Below are positions 9,306-19,500 of a DNA stretch of 64,000 nt, in pieces. Origin of the DNA: an uncultured bacterium (GTDB taxonomy: Bacteria > Edwardsbacteria > AC1 > EtOH8); contig CALMGM010000005.1 of the NCBI GenBank assembly GCA_937863685.1, forward strand, positions 248,001 through 312,000. The letters run 5' to 3'. Below the pieces are notes generated by a model, which had not been told where the DNA came from, did no database searches, and saw nothing but the letters and a program-made list of their open reading frames with translations. A program made the position numbers and the translations under genes. Position 1 is the first letter of the stretch. Every line of letters begins with the position of its first letter.

Positions 9306-10268
9306 TTATTTTGTTTTGATGAATAAACGGGCGCATAATACCGTCGGAAACAGGCCAACCCGGGTTATTCTCTTTCTTTTCTGGTCTTTTTCAATCCACC
9401 TCGCTATCGGAGGGCTTACAATCTCATAATATTTGATGAAATACCTTCCTACAGCGCTTTTTAAAAGGCAATCGTCCCTGAATCTCTGCAATACCACCAC
9501 CTCCCGGGCCATTGGAGACCCATAACACGCAGTAGCAATGAAACAGGTGGCCCCGGGGCTGTCGTTACTTGAATATGAGCTGTATCCCGAAGATGATGGC
9601 GCAGACTGATAACTCCCCCCGAACATCCTTATTACTGCACTATTCTTGGCTTCCTCAATCATATCGGCCATGGGCTTGGGTTCAGTGATGTCTTGGACCC
9701 AATTATCGGCGACCGCCTTCCATAAAGCATCGCCAAAATCCTTTGTTTGGCGCTTGCTTCTCCAGGTCGTAAATCCCTCCGAACTCGAAGATCCATAGCC
9801 ATCCAGGGTAGATATAATCTGTCCCGTAGCAATCCAAATAAACCTGCACCCGATATGTATCGCAACGTTTCTATGGGCATACTGCCCCTCGTATTTGCTT
9901 TCCGCCTTGAATTCATTCGTTTCGTTTACCGAACACGAATAAACAGTGCCCATGACGGCGATATGCGCTCCGGCCAGGTTGCCCACCTTCACCGCACTGA
10001 CTTCGCTGACAGCCCCGGTAAGGCTTAAGGCTTGTTCTGCCATGATTGAACCCAGCCTATCGCGTTCTATGGGCCTATAAAAATGCCCTCCGACGTAGTT
10101 TGACTGTAAGTAGGAAATGACCTTGTCGGTTATTTCAGCCCCCAATCCTCCCCGTTCGCTGTAGTTCTGGAAGGCAAAAACAGCGCAATTGTATGTTTCC
10201 CCCATGGCCTCTTTCCCCGACAATAAAAAAAGGGGGAAGACCAGGATAATTAGGCGTTTTATGATCAT
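9306..10268 (-). CDS. Exported CsgG-family protein with C-terminal CFI box
   Basis: The start at 10268 gives a clean signal peptide (MIIKRLIILVFPLFLLSGKEAMG). Residues of about 25-200 carry the CsgG pattern: CAVFAFQNYSERGGLGAEITDKV, RPIERDRLGSIMAEQ and GAHIAVMGTVY. CsgG homologues form outer-membrane export channels or sense envelope state. Near the C-terminus CFIATACYGSPMAREV is the CFI-box motif found at the ends of many secreted proteins of Deltaproteobacteria and candidate phyla, followed by a basic tail. A longer start at 10334 is in frame but would bury the signal peptide. It lies about 20 nt upstream of the sorted surface protein gene on the same strand. Confidence 0.7.
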   Translation of the reverse strand: MIIKRLIILVFPLFLLSGKEAMGETYNCAVFAFQNYSERGGLGAEITDKVISYLQSNYVGGHFYRPIERDRLGSIMAEQALSLTGAVSEVSAVKVGNLAGAHIAVMGTVYSCSVNETNEFKAESKYEGQYAHRNVAIHIGCRFIWIATGQIISTLDGYGSSSSEGFTTWRSKRQTKDFGDALWKAVADNWVQDITEPKPMADMIEEAKNSAVIRMFGGSYQSAPSSSGYSSYSSNDSPGATCFIATACYGSPMAREVVVLQRFRDDCLLKSAVGRYFIKYYEIVSPPIARWIEKDQKRKRITRVGLFPTVLCARLFIKTK

Positions 10269-10399
10269 AATACCCTCAAAATGGGTTTTAAACATTCTAT
10301 CAATTATATAACTATATGTCAAGTATATATTCATTATAATTGATTATTCTTTACTTTTAGTCAATATACATTGTTTGCTTTTAATGATAGACTTTGCCT

Positions 10400-10744
10400 A
10401 TGAAACTTATTGAACAAATTGGAAAACAAATAAAGGCAGCCCGGAAAGCGCAAAAAAAGACCCAAGCCGATCTAGCTGTTTTGACCGGCCTGAGCGACAA
10501 CTACATTGCTCTTTTGGAGCGTGGACATAGATCTCCCTCGGTTGAAACCCTCGATAAAATATCCAAAGCATTAAAGGTGCCTATAAGTTTTTTCTTTATA
10601 TTCACCCAAGAGAAAAGGATCGAGCTTACAAAAAAACAGCTGTTGGATAAGATGATTAAAAGATGCAGTGAACACAATGCTGATGATATTTACCTTGTCC
10701 TTGAAGTTATCGATTTAATAAGAAAATTGAAGCATAAAAAATAA
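10400..10744 (+). CDS. XRE-family helix-turn-helix regulator
   Basis: A 114-residue DNA-binding protein. Residues about 5-62 form a Cro/CI-type HTH (QIKAARKAQKKTQADLAVLTG, then NYIALLERGHRSPSVETLDKI). The C-terminal 45 residues are helical and may mediate dimerisation. ATG at 10400 is preferred over a TTG six bases upstream. It is divergent from the CsgG/CFI gene, whose start is only about 130 nt away, so it may control that promoter (inference). Confidence 0.8.
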   Translation: MKLIEQIGKQIKAARKAQKKTQADLAVLTGLSDNYIALLERGHRSPSVETLDKISKALKVPISFFFIFTQEKRIELTKKQLLDKMIKRCSEHNADDIYLVLEVIDLIRKLKHKK

Positions 10745-10756
10745 TTTCCAGACAAC

Positions 10757-10791
10757 AAAAAAGCCGTTCCGATTAAGGAACGGCTTTTTAC
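10757..10791 (+). terminator. Bidirectional rho-independent terminator
   Basis: AAAAAAGCCGTTCC and GGAACGGCTTTTT form a 9-bp stem flanked by A- and T-runs. It can end both the HTH gene (+) and the sensory operon arriving from the right (-). Confidence 0.85.
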
Positions 10792-10800
10792 TATTATCAC

Positions 10801-10992
10801 TCAGTTCAACCAAATTTGTTGCGTATCATCATAGGTTCTTGCAGTATTGGCTTTCATTACAAGCGCAATGCCATTTAAGGCACCCTGTTTGGTTTTATAC
10901 CCTTCGGAGCTTACTGCAATATCCTCATGGTTAACGGCGCGATATTTCCAGCGCCACTCCCCGCGGTTATCCTTATAGATTATGAAATACAT
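10801..10992 (-). CDS. YegP-like DUF1508 small protein
   Basis: A 63-residue protein with the DUF1508 layout: FIIYKDNRGEWRWKYRAVNHEDIAVSSEGYKTKQGALNGIALV. These small proteins consist of one or two such repeats and have no firm biochemical role. It is the last gene before the terminator and lies 15 nt after the histidine kinase gene, so it is probably co-transcribed. Confidence 0.7.
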   Translation of the reverse strand: MYFIIYKDNRGEWRWKYRAVNHEDIAVSSEGYKTKQGALNGIALVMKANTARTYDDTQQIWLN

Positions 10993-11007
10993 GGTTCCTT
11001 CCCTAAA

Positions 11008-14000
11008 TTAACTCTCTTCCATAACCTTCTTTATTTTCGCAGCTAGATCAGCCAAATGATACGGCTTGCTGATATAACCCTTGAGCCCCAATTTAAACAA
11101 TTCATTCGACTCCCGCCCCGCGCTAAAGCCCGATGATATCAGCACCTTTACTTTCGGATTGATGTTTTTAAGCTTGATAAAAGCATCCATACCGTTCATC
11201 ACCGGCATAATCATATCCATGATCACCAGGTCGATCTCGTTTTGGTGCTCGCCATAAAATCCTACCGCCTCTGCGCCGTCGCAACAAGTGCATACATCGT
11301 ATCCGAGATGTTTAAGTAGATTTTGAGCCATCTCCCTGATCATCTCCTCATCATCTACCAGTAATATCCGGCCCTGTCCCGTTAGATCCTCCGTCAAGGG
11401 TCCCGCAGCCTTTTTTTCAGGCGCCGCGTTCGTTGCTGAAGGAAGCCAGATATTGAATATAGCACCTTTCCCCGGTTCGCTTTTGACCTCTATCGCTCCT
11501 TTATGATTCATGATCGTCCCATAGACGCTGGCCAATCCCAAGCCGGTGCCCTTCCCGGGATCCTTTGTTGTAAAAAAAGGTTCGAATATATGTTTTAACG
11601 TATTACTATCCATACCCACTCCGGTATCGGATATCGATATAAGCAAGTACTTCCCCGGTTCAATCTGATAGCCATGGTTTTTTATAAAATTGCTGTCCAA
11701 CACCTCCTCGCGGGTGGAAAAGGTAAGCAAACCGCCTTCGGGCATAGCATCCCTGGCATTCACTCCGAGGTTCAATAACACATTTTCCAACTGGGACGGA
11801 TCTCCGTTTACCACCGGCATCACAGCATCCAACTGACGGGTTATCATTATGCGGCGATCAATGGTTTTTTCCAAAATTCCGCAGGTATCGTTTATCAGAT
11901 TGTGGATGTCGGTGGGTTGCCACACCATTCGCCCTTTTCTGGCAAAAGTAAGCAATTGCTTGGTGAGGGTTGCCGCATGATCTGCGGCATTGGCTATATT
12001 GTTAACGTAAGATGACAAGGCTTTGTCGCCCGAAAGCTTCATAGCCAACAATTCTACATTGCCGATGATGCCCGCCAGCATGTTATTGAAATCGTGGGCC
12101 ACCCCGCCGGCCAGCAATCCTATGGCCTCTATCTTTTGGGCCTGCCGCAGTTCCTGCTCGATCTTCCTGCGCTCGGTAATATCCCTCATGAACACTAATG
12201 CCCCGTTATCCCCCTTGTATTCGAAGGGCACTGCCGAAACCTCGACGTCAACCGGTGTCCCGTCGAGCTTAAGGTGTCTATATTCAACCGTAGGTACATC
12301 CGTCTTTTCCCGGTTAAGCAACCGGACCCTCTCCTTGACCATTTCCTGAAAATCGGGATGAATGCGTTCGATAACCGGGCGGCCTATCAGCTGCTCCGTT
12401 CTTTCCGCCCCGTAAAGGGACAGGCAGGCCTGGTTGACATAAGCGTATTTTCCGTCAATCTGTATGAAGATGGCATCCGGCGCACTATCGGCCAGAAGCT
12501 GGAATTGTTGTTTGCTTTGGAATAATTCCTCCTGGTTTCTGGTCAAATCATCTAACTGCTGATGCAATTCCTCCTCGGCAGCCCTAAGTTCCTGTTCGGC
12601 CGCCATCAGTTCTTCATTATTGGCCAACAACTGTTCCTTTTGCGCCTGTATCTCCTCTTCATGCCTTTTGCGTTTCAGGGCGATCCCTATGCTGGCTCCA
12701 ATGCCCTCCAGGTAATTTATAAGGTTAAGAGTGAATATATTCGGAGAATGGTCGTTCATCTGCATCAAGCCGATTATCTCGTTGTCCGATTTCAAGGGGA
12801 TAAGGGCGACCGATTGGTAGCCCATCATGTTGCAAAAGTTGCGGGTGTGCGTCTGGCGGTCCACATCCGTGGTCTGGGCGAGGAGATCCGAGGTGTTATT
12901 GCTCCAAAAACTGCCACCGGGGGTAAAAAACGGCTTGGAAACATCGACCCTGCCGGCAATAATGTTTCCGCACATGCATTCCAGGAATGGGTTGCCGTCC
13001 TGCCCCACCAAAACTTCGCCCCTGTTGTCGCGAGAACAAAGGCTCCGCTCCTTTTCCACGAAATGCTCCGGAAATCCCTGGGTGACAAAATAGGGATAAT
13101 CTCCGTTGTCCTTTAGCCTGACCGCTATCGCCTCGCAGCCGGTGATCGGTCTGATAATGTTAAGTATCTCACTGATGATATCCTCCGTGCTTTCCGGGCG
13201 GTTTAGTATTCGGAGAACATCGACCGTCAGCTGTTGCTCAATTTCCGCCCGTTTGCGATCCGTAATATCCACCGAAAGTATAAACACCCCCTCCGGCAAC
13301 GGATGAATCCCAAGCTCAAACCACCCCCTTTGGCCGTCAGGGAATATAAATTCGTTTTCTATCAGGTGGACGACTCTATTTTCCAAAGTATCCTTGATAA
13401 CCGCATAAACATTAGTCTTCTCTATGCCCGGCCACATGTCGCTGTATTTATTGCCCAGCAGTTCCCCATTGGGGCGGCGATTATGTCTTTCGGCCGCCTC
13501 GTTGATGTATAGATAACGCCAATCGCTCCCGATGATCTGACAGCCCTCCAGCATGTTATCCAAGGTTGACCTAAAGCGCTTCTCGCTCTTTTGCAGTTCT
13601 TTGTACTGCTGTTGAAGCTCCTCCTCGGCCGCCTTGAGTTGCTGTTCGGAGGCCGTCAATTCCTCCACCGTCGCTTCCAACTCCTGGTTGCTCTCCAAAA
13701 GCTTTATATTGGCCTCCTTAAGCTGCGACTCGACCGACATCAGCGATTCCAGATATTGGTTCCTGCGCCGATACCAAACGATGCCCACCGCTCCGGCCGC
13801 CACCCCGGCCAGTAAAAAGGCCAGCAAGGCTACCGCCACGAAAAGCCTTTTTAGTGGGGCATACACCTCGTCGGCATCGACCTTGGAAACCATGAACCAG
13901 GAAGTGCCGGATATCCTCCTCAAGGCCGCCAGAACCGGCTTGCCCCGGTAGTCATATCCCTCAACCGTTCCGGTCCTGCCGGTCACCGCCATCACCGCCG

Positions 14001-14742
14001 GAAGCTTTGTGTTGGTCAGGGGCTCTTTCATTTTCAGGGCGGTATTTTCACGATGCCGGACATTATTTAAAAAAAGCACCGAATCCCCCTCCAGCCTGAC
14101 CAGCAGGGTCTCCGAAGTGCGGCTGGGGGTCGGCCAATTCTGAATAAGCGGATAAAAGAACCTGCTGGGATTGACCCTGAGGATCAAGGCACCCGTCCGC
14201 TTGTCTTTATATATAATCGGCGCAACAAAATCCATATGCGGTCTCTTGGCTTCGGGACAATAGTAAAGATCGCTGGTCAAGACCCGGCCCGAGCCCAGGG
14301 CCTGGGTTATAAAGCCGGTTACCCTGGGGCCGGAATGCTTGGAGGTATCGTTGATCGCCATCATTACCGTACCGTCGGGCTTTAGTAAAAGAATGGCTTC
14401 GTATTGATTGTAGCGCAGCAAAGAACCCAGGCGACTGGCTGCCGCCTCTTTCAATTTCACGTCCTTTGGATTTTCGAACCATCTGGCCGTGGCCTCCGCG
14501 AACGAACGGCTGTCGGCAATTCCCCAGGCGTTGTTGATGCGCTCCTGATACCATGACTCTATCAGGGACGATTTCAGGTCCGCTATCGCCGAAAGATCCT
14601 GCTTCTGTTCCTCCGCCAGGGCACTACTCTGCCTTGTATAAAACAGCATAGCCCCGGCGGTAATTAATAAAATAATGACGACCAGAATGCCTATCATGTA
14701 TAAAAGTTCCCGCCGGGCTCTTTTTTGGGCTTTATTCTTCAC
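11008..14742 (-). CDS. Hybrid sensor histidine kinase (Cache-PAS-GAF-PAS-HisKA-HATPase-REC)
   Basis: A 1244-residue membrane kinase. Two membrane spans (about 13-33 and 297-322) bracket an extracytoplasmic Cache-type domain of about 260 residues. Coiled coil (340-400), a PAS domain, a GAF domain (around 520-690), a second coiled coil and a second PAS follow. The kinase core has the H box GLLAGGVAHDFNNMLAGIIG, an N box (NLGVNARDAM), G boxes (ISDTGVGMD, GKGTGLGLASVYG) and a C-terminal receiver domain with phosphoacceptor Asp in LVIMDMIMPVMNG. It would sense an external ligand and intracellular signals and relay phosphate. It follows a hemerythrin gene, which suggests an oxygen-related or redox input (inference). 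Confidence 0.92.
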   Translation of the reverse strand: MKNKAQKRARRELLYMIGILVVIILLITAGAMLFYTRQSSALAEEQKQDLSAIADLKSSLIESWYQERINNAWGIADSRSFAEATARWFENPKDVKLKEAAASRLGSLLRYNQYEAILLLKPDGTVMMAINDTSKHSGPRVTGFITQALGSGRVLTSDLYYCPEAKRPHMDFVAPIIYKDKRTGALILRVNPSRFFYPLIQNWPTPSRTSETLLVRLEGDSVLFLNNVRHRENTALKMKEPLTNTKLPAVMAVTGRTGTVEGYDYRGKPVLAALRRISGTSWFMVSKVDADEVYAPLKRLFVAVALLAFLLAGVAAGAVGIVWYRRRNQYLESLMSVESQLKEANIKLLESNQELEATVEELTASEQQLKAAEEELQQQYKELQKSEKRFRSTLDNMLEGCQIIGSDWRYLYINEAAERHNRRPNGELLGNKYSDMWPGIEKTNVYAVIKDTLENRVVHLIENEFIFPDGQRGWFELGIHPLPEGVFILSVDITDRKRAEIEQQLTVDVLRILNRPESTEDIISEILNIIRPITGCEAIAVRLKDNGDYPYFVTQGFPEHFVEKERSLCSRDNRGEVLVGQDGNPFLECMCGNIIAGRVDVSKPFFTPGGSFWSNNTSDLLAQTTDVDRQTHTRNFCNMMGYQSVALIPLKSDNEIIGLMQMNDHSPNIFTLNLINYLEGIGASIGIALKRKRHEEEIQAQKEQLLANNEELMAAEQELRAAEEELHQQLDDLTRNQEELFQSKQQFQLLADSAPDAIFIQIDGKYAYVNQACLSLYGAERTEQLIGRPVIERIHPDFQEMVKERVRLLNREKTDVPTVEYRHLKLDGTPVDVEVSAVPFEYKGDNGALVFMRDITERRKIEQELRQAQKIEAIGLLAGGVAHDFNNMLAGIIGNVELLAMKLSGDKALSSYVNNIANAADHAATLTKQLLTFARKGRMVWQPTDIHNLINDTCGILEKTIDRRIMITRQLDAVMPVVNGDPSQLENVLLNLGVNARDAMPEGGLLTFSTREEVLDSNFIKNHGYQIEPGKYLLISISDTGVGMDSNTLKHIFEPFFTTKDPGKGTGLGLASVYGTIMNHKGAIEVKSEPGKGAIFNIWLPSATNAAPEKKAAGPLTEDLTGQGRILLVDDEEMIREMAQNLLKHLGYDVCTCCDGAEAVGFYGEHQNEIDLVIMDMIMPVMNGMDAFIKLKNINPKVKVLISSGFSAGRESNELFKLGLKGYISKPYHLADLAAKIKKVMEES

Positions 14743-14794
14743 TATATGCTCCTGCCATTACCTCGAATTGAACAGTGCTGTCTGAAAGCGGATA

Positions 14795-15202
14795 TCAATA
14801 ACACCCTTTTTCGATTAAAAAGGGCGCGTATTTTTTATCTTCAACCAGTATGTGTTTCTTCAACCATTCCCTGAGAAAACACATTGTTTCCATACTGGCG
14901 GAATAATCTTCGTTTTCGTGTTTTTCCTTCAGGGAAATAATGGTTTTCTTGAACATATTATGTTCCTGGATATGATGCACGGTCTCGGGGTACAGATGGA
15001 GCCCGAACAATGTTTCCTCCGTTTCAAAATGATATTCGGCATAATCCATCATCTCGGCCAAAATTCCTGCCAATATGACCCTGGCCCCTCCGTTTTTCAG
15101 GGCAGTATATAGTTCATTGACCAGATCTATCAGTTTTATATGCTGCTCGTCTATTTCACCGATATTTACCTTGTATTGGTCGGCCCATTTTATCAACGTC
15201 AT
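14795..15202 (-). CDS. Bacteriohemerythrin, oxygen-binding di-iron protein
   Basis: A 135-residue four-helix-bundle protein with the hemerythrin iron ligands in order: WADQYKVNIGEIDEQHIKLIDLVNELY, then YAEYHFETEETLF, then VHHIQEHNMFKK and LKKHILVEDKKY. Such proteins bind O2 reversibly and often serve oxygen-sensing or chemotaxis pathways. It sits 52 nt upstream of the hybrid histidine kinase and one base after the stop of the preceding gene. Confidence 0.9.
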   Translation of the reverse strand: MTLIKWADQYKVNIGEIDEQHIKLIDLVNELYTALKNGGARVILAGILAEMMDYAEYHFETEETLFGLHLYPETVHHIQEHNMFKKTIISLKEKHENEDYSASMETMCFLREWLKKHILVEDKKYAPFLIEKGCY

Positions 15203-15203
15203 G

Positions 15204-15503
15204 TCAGCAAATCTCCGTTGTCTTGTGGCTGGAAAGATATTCCCTGGTCTTTAAGATGGCCTCCTGGGGATCTACTTCAACATTGCTGATTGTTACCCAG
15301 CCGTCATCCAGCCGATGCTTATGATAATAACGATACCCGCCTATCGGATCTATAACCTTGGCAATCACGTTATTTTCGTCCAGCCTGAACAGCACCGCGG
15401 AAACTATTTCCGGCTTGGCCAAATACTGGCTTTTGGGGTTAGGAAGTTCGCCCAGAACGAAACCCAGCTGTCTCTCCCGTTCGGTAATTACCGTAGCGTA
15501 CAT
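15204..15503 (-). CDS. Conserved-looking hypothetical protein in the sensory operon
   Basis: A soluble 99-residue protein with no family I recognise. Visible features are a hydrophilic N-terminus (ATVITERERQLGFVLGELPNP), a central beta-rich part (AVLFRLDENNVIAKVIDPIGGYRYYHKHRLDDGW) and a C-terminal helix. Its stop is adjacent to the hemerythrin start, which indicates translational coupling and a shared function. Confidence 0.6.
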   Translation of the reverse strand: MYATVITERERQLGFVLGELPNPKSQYLAKPEIVSAVLFRLDENNVIAKVIDPIGGYRYYHKHRLDDGWVTISNVEVDPQEAILKTREYLSSHKTTEIC

Positions 15504-15521
15504 TTTAAAGGCTCCATAAGG

Positions 15522-15722
15522 TTATTTCAGGGAAATTGTGATCTGGTTTTTATTCTGGGTGAATAGTATCTTGTCCTCCCTGGCCAGCCAGCCCAAGGCC
15601 AGGTATAGGTGTTTGTCGTCCAGCTTGGCATGCTTTTTAAGGGCGCTGAGATTAAGTCCTCCTTTGGCATTTAGGATCTTCCACAAAGCGCCCGCATTAC
15701 GGCCTATGATCGGAGTCCACAT
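15522..15722 (-). CDS. Winged-helix DNA-binding protein, DUF2582-like
   Basis: The start at 15722 has a strong GGAGG at the right distance; a longer start lacks one. The 66-residue product reads as a small winged helix: GRNAGALWKILNAKGGLNLSALKKHAKLDDKHLYLALGWLAREDKI. A close paralogue is encoded at 55315-55530 inside the cobalamin operon. Its role in the sensory operon is unknown. Confidence 0.7.
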   Translation of the reverse strand: MWTPIIGRNAGALWKILNAKGGLNLSALKKHAKLDDKHLYLALGWLAREDKILFTQNKNQITISLK

Positions 15723-15759
15723 TTTGGTTGCCTCCTTCAATTAATGGTTCGTTACCGGC

Positions 15760-16119
15760 TTATGCCGATTTATCCAATATGATGTCGGCTTCATCGATGG
15801 AAAAGACCGTATTGGCGGCAGGATATCCCTGCGGTTTGGCCGCCCCGTTATCGGACCGCGGGACAACCTGGATGATACGCTTGACCCCCAAATATCCCAA
15901 AAAGGCCTGAGCCCGCTTGATCTCGATGGCTCCTTTGCTGCCGGTGGGCTGGGCCTGGGAGATATCGCTTACCACGGTAAATCCGGGTTGCAGTTTTTTG
16001 GCCTCCTCCATGGTCTTGTCGGCGGCGGCTTTGGCCGCTTCGTCGGAAATGGGGCCCTTGATCACCAAGTACAACCGGTTCTTGCCGTAATCTGTCCAGA
16101 TTTTATAATCAAGATCCAT
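15760..16119 (-). CDS. STAS/SpoIIAA-like domain protein
   Basis: A soluble 119-residue protein whose alternation of strands and helices (KNRLYLVIKGPISDEAAKAAADKTMEEAKKL, then GFTVVSDISQA, then GYLGVKRIIQVVP) resembles SpoIIAA-like/STAS folds. The usual phosphoacceptor serine motif is not evident. It is about 35 nt downstream of a second protein of the same type. Anti-sigma antagonists and sensor adaptors use this fold; the fold assignment is from pattern only. Confidence 0.5.
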   Translation of the reverse strand: MDLDYKIWTDYGKNRLYLVIKGPISDEAAKAAADKTMEEAKKLQPGFTVVSDISQAQPTGSKGAIEIKRAQAFLGYLGVKRIIQVVPRSDNGAAKPQGYPAANTVFSIDEADIILDKSA

Positions 16120-16154
16120 GATTCAGCCTCCTTCCTTTTTAAAAGGAATGCTCT

Positions 16155-16529
16155 TCACTTCATTTTCTCGACGGCCTCTGTTGCCTGCTCCTTGGAATCA
16201 AAGATATTTATATCAAAATTGACCTTGCGGGATGATGTGCGAACTGTCATTCTGGCTAAGGGATCCCGGCCATAACGGGCAAAGCAAATAATCGTCCCAT
16301 CCAGGAGCTTTTTTACCTGTTCCCCGTAATAATCCTGAACCTTGTGGTTGATCTTCAGCCCGTCTATGCAGGCCACCAGGCGCACCTTGCGCCCTATCTC
16401 CTTGAACTTCCGGGAATACAGGTCAAGAAAAGCATCGGCCTCCTCCGGGGTGTTGATCTCATAGTCATCGACAACGAACAGGATGTTGCGTTCCTGGTCG
16501 TATTCGAATTTTACTGTCTGAGAAGTCAT
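16155..16529 (-). CDS. STAS/SpoIIAA-like domain protein, first gene of the sensory operon
   Basis: A 124-residue soluble protein with the same strand-helix layout as its neighbour (NILFVVDDYEINTPEEADAFLDLYSRKFKEIGRKVRLVACIDGLKI, then LDGTIICFARYGRDPLARMTVRTSS). It heads a run of seven same-strand genes down to 10801. The pair of related proteins suggests duplicated signalling adaptors for the histidine kinase (inference). Confidence 0.5.
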   Translation of the reverse strand: MTSQTVKFEYDQERNILFVVDDYEINTPEEADAFLDLYSRKFKEIGRKVRLVACIDGLKINHKVQDYYGEQVKKLLDGTIICFARYGRDPLARMTVRTSSRKVNFDINIFDSKEQATEAVEKMK

Positions 16530-16562
16530 GATCCGTTTCCTTAGCTTACTGTTTATTGGGGG

Positions 16563-19500
16563 TTAGACCTCTTTCCCATCATTTATTTCATTGCTCTTGT
16601 TAGATTTAATATTTCTAGGTAATTTATTCTCATTTTTTTCAATACATTCAGCTACAGCTTTTACAATTTCTGGATCATCATCATTTAGGTGATTTTTTAA
16701 TATTTCGCCAATGTCTTTTCTATAATTTCTGCCCTTCCATGCAGATTTTGTTTTATCAACATAATTTATCAACTCTACCCCATATAGAAACACTTCTTTA
16801 TTAGCCTTAGTTTTTGATAATTTTGATTGTATGCATTTAAACAACTCTTCCCATACTTTATCGTCCCACATAATTGAATTTTTCAACAACCTTAGCCACA
16901 CAATATTGTCACCAGTGATATCATCTACAGTGTTTAACATTTTTATTGTGCTTGCCTTAATTTCACTCTCAAGATAATCATTGGTTAAATTAGTTTTAAT
17001 AAATTCAAAATGTTCTTCAATAATTGATACGTTTACATTTTCATTATTCAGGTACAATGCTAACATTTTATTTGCAATATTTTTGCATTCAGTTTCACCC
17101 AATTTATTTGCTATTAATATTATCAAATCTAAATGTGTTTTTGTTAATATAGTATCATTGCCCTTTTCTAAGTAATCACTCATAAAACCATATAATGCCT
17201 TAGCGTATGTGTCATCTTGTGCAATCATATAATCTACATTATCTACCCACTTGGAAGTAACACCTTCCGCGTCATCTATCACACGATTACACAATAAATC
17301 AATTAATTTATCGTTAATGCTAAATTCATTTCTGTTTTTGAATAAATAAATAAATCTTTCAATACTAATGGGTGCTTCAATTTTAGATTTAATTTGTGCT
17401 ATCAAAACATCCAATTGCTCATTTAAAATATCATTATAACCCATTTTTTTAACACTTAACAAATACTTATCTAACAGGGTGTTGTCCAACAATATCAGTT
17501 GTTGATTTATAAACCCTTTAAGTGTTGGATTATTTGTTCTATACGTTATAACTGCCATCACTTTTAAAGCATCTGCTTTAAATCCAATATTATTATTTTT
17601 TCCGTAATATGCTATTATGGCTTCAACAATATTTTTAATGTTTACTGGTGACACTTTAAATAAAACATTATAATAAATTATTAAATTAATAGCCCTTTTA
17701 ACAATACTTAAATACTCTTCTTCATGTATCTCATTTTTTAGAATAGCAATAATCTTTTGCTCAAGTAAGGACATTATTGTGCTTGTATCTTCAACGTTTT
17801 GATAGGTATTTTGCATAATACCTAAAATATTATTATCGGTTTCTTTGTCTTTATTCAAGTATTGGCCCAAATCATTGGCAAATTCTGTATTAATAGTAAG
17901 TATTTGTTTTTCAGTTAATATAAATAAGTGTTTTGTTATACTTTCATAATTATTAGGCAACCACGCTTTCATTTTCTGTAGGATTGTTAATTCTCTTTCC
18001 ACACTTATACCATTATAACCATCATATAAATATATTATTGCTTTTAGAATATTTTCATCATAGTTGGTCTCTTCCCCAAATGCTTTAATTATTTCTTCTA
18101 ATACCCAATTCATTTGACCCATTTTATTAAAGCAAGCTTTAATTTGTTCTGGATATAATTTTAACAATTTATATCTATTACCATCAATTTTAACAGCTCT
18201 AATAAAATCAGACATTATTTTATTGTCTTTATTACATTTGACAAAGCGCCCATCTTTTATAAGTTCAAATATACCTTCTATCAAATTCCTTCTTTGTGTA
18301 TAGGCTGTATGTTGTATTTTAGTTACGCAGGCTTCCCATAACTTATCAGCTTTTAATTCGTTTATTTTTGATAATATATCTTTAGCCTTCTGATATTCCC
18401 TTGTTATCAAATGCTTGAATATTGCCGAGAACTCTTCAAGTTCACTAGTGGGCTTTAGATATATATAAAGATATGGATCATCAATTTTATAAATATCACA
18501 TGATTCGACGAATCTACGATATTTGCCATGTTTAACTTCATCATAGTTAAATATATTGTTATTATCAAACAGAGCATTGTCATCTTCTATCTGGTCGTAA
18601 ACTATAGCGCCCGTCACTATCTTATCAATTACTTCTGGGTATAAATCTTCAAGTGCTACAATTTTTGCAATTTTTGCGTGTACTGCATCGTCATTTTCTT
18701 TAATAAGTTTTCTTGTTCTCAATGTTTTGTATTTTGTCAAATAAAGATTAATAAAATGCTTTAGTTTCCTTGCATTGTCATAGCCAACCGTTGTTGCAAT
18801 ATTTACTACATCTTCTCTAATGGCATGTTTCGTAGCATAATATTTAGAAAGAGTACTTAGATCAGTTTCTGGCAATGGTGCCATCTTTAAGATAACATCA
18901 AAATATTTCCTTAAGTGTTCCTCGCAATATCCGCTAATCTTTTTACCAAGTTCTTCATATACAACCTTATCATCCATAGCAATTATTACAAAACAATGCT
19001 TATTGTTTAGAAATGTTTTAACTTCTGTTAAAATACCACCAATTTGTTTAGGGCTTAATCTATCAAAATCATCAATAATTAAATAGTATGGCGGGCCGAC
19101 CCTTGTTATTAAATCTTTATTAAGTGGATCAAGTAAATTATCAAATGTTTTTGTGAATTGCTCTGGCATTATTATTTTAGGATCATATTGCTTCACTTCT
19201 GTCAATTGAAACAAATTAGGTAGTCTTTCAGTAAAAATATGTAAAAACCAAGCAGCCGTTAAGGTCATAGCAACGGTGCTTGTCGTATCTATTTTTTTTG
19301 AAATACTTAGTAATATGAATATAATAAATAAAACGCCTGCAACAATAAAAGCTGTACCTTCTTTTTTATTCAATCTAATTTTATCTGTTTTGAAAAAGTT
19401 TATAAATCGTCTTATGCTTTTTATTTCATATCTATCTGGTTGTTTTAATACTGGCTCTCTATAAAGAGTCTGTATTTTTTCCTTGTTCTTTTCTTTTTCT

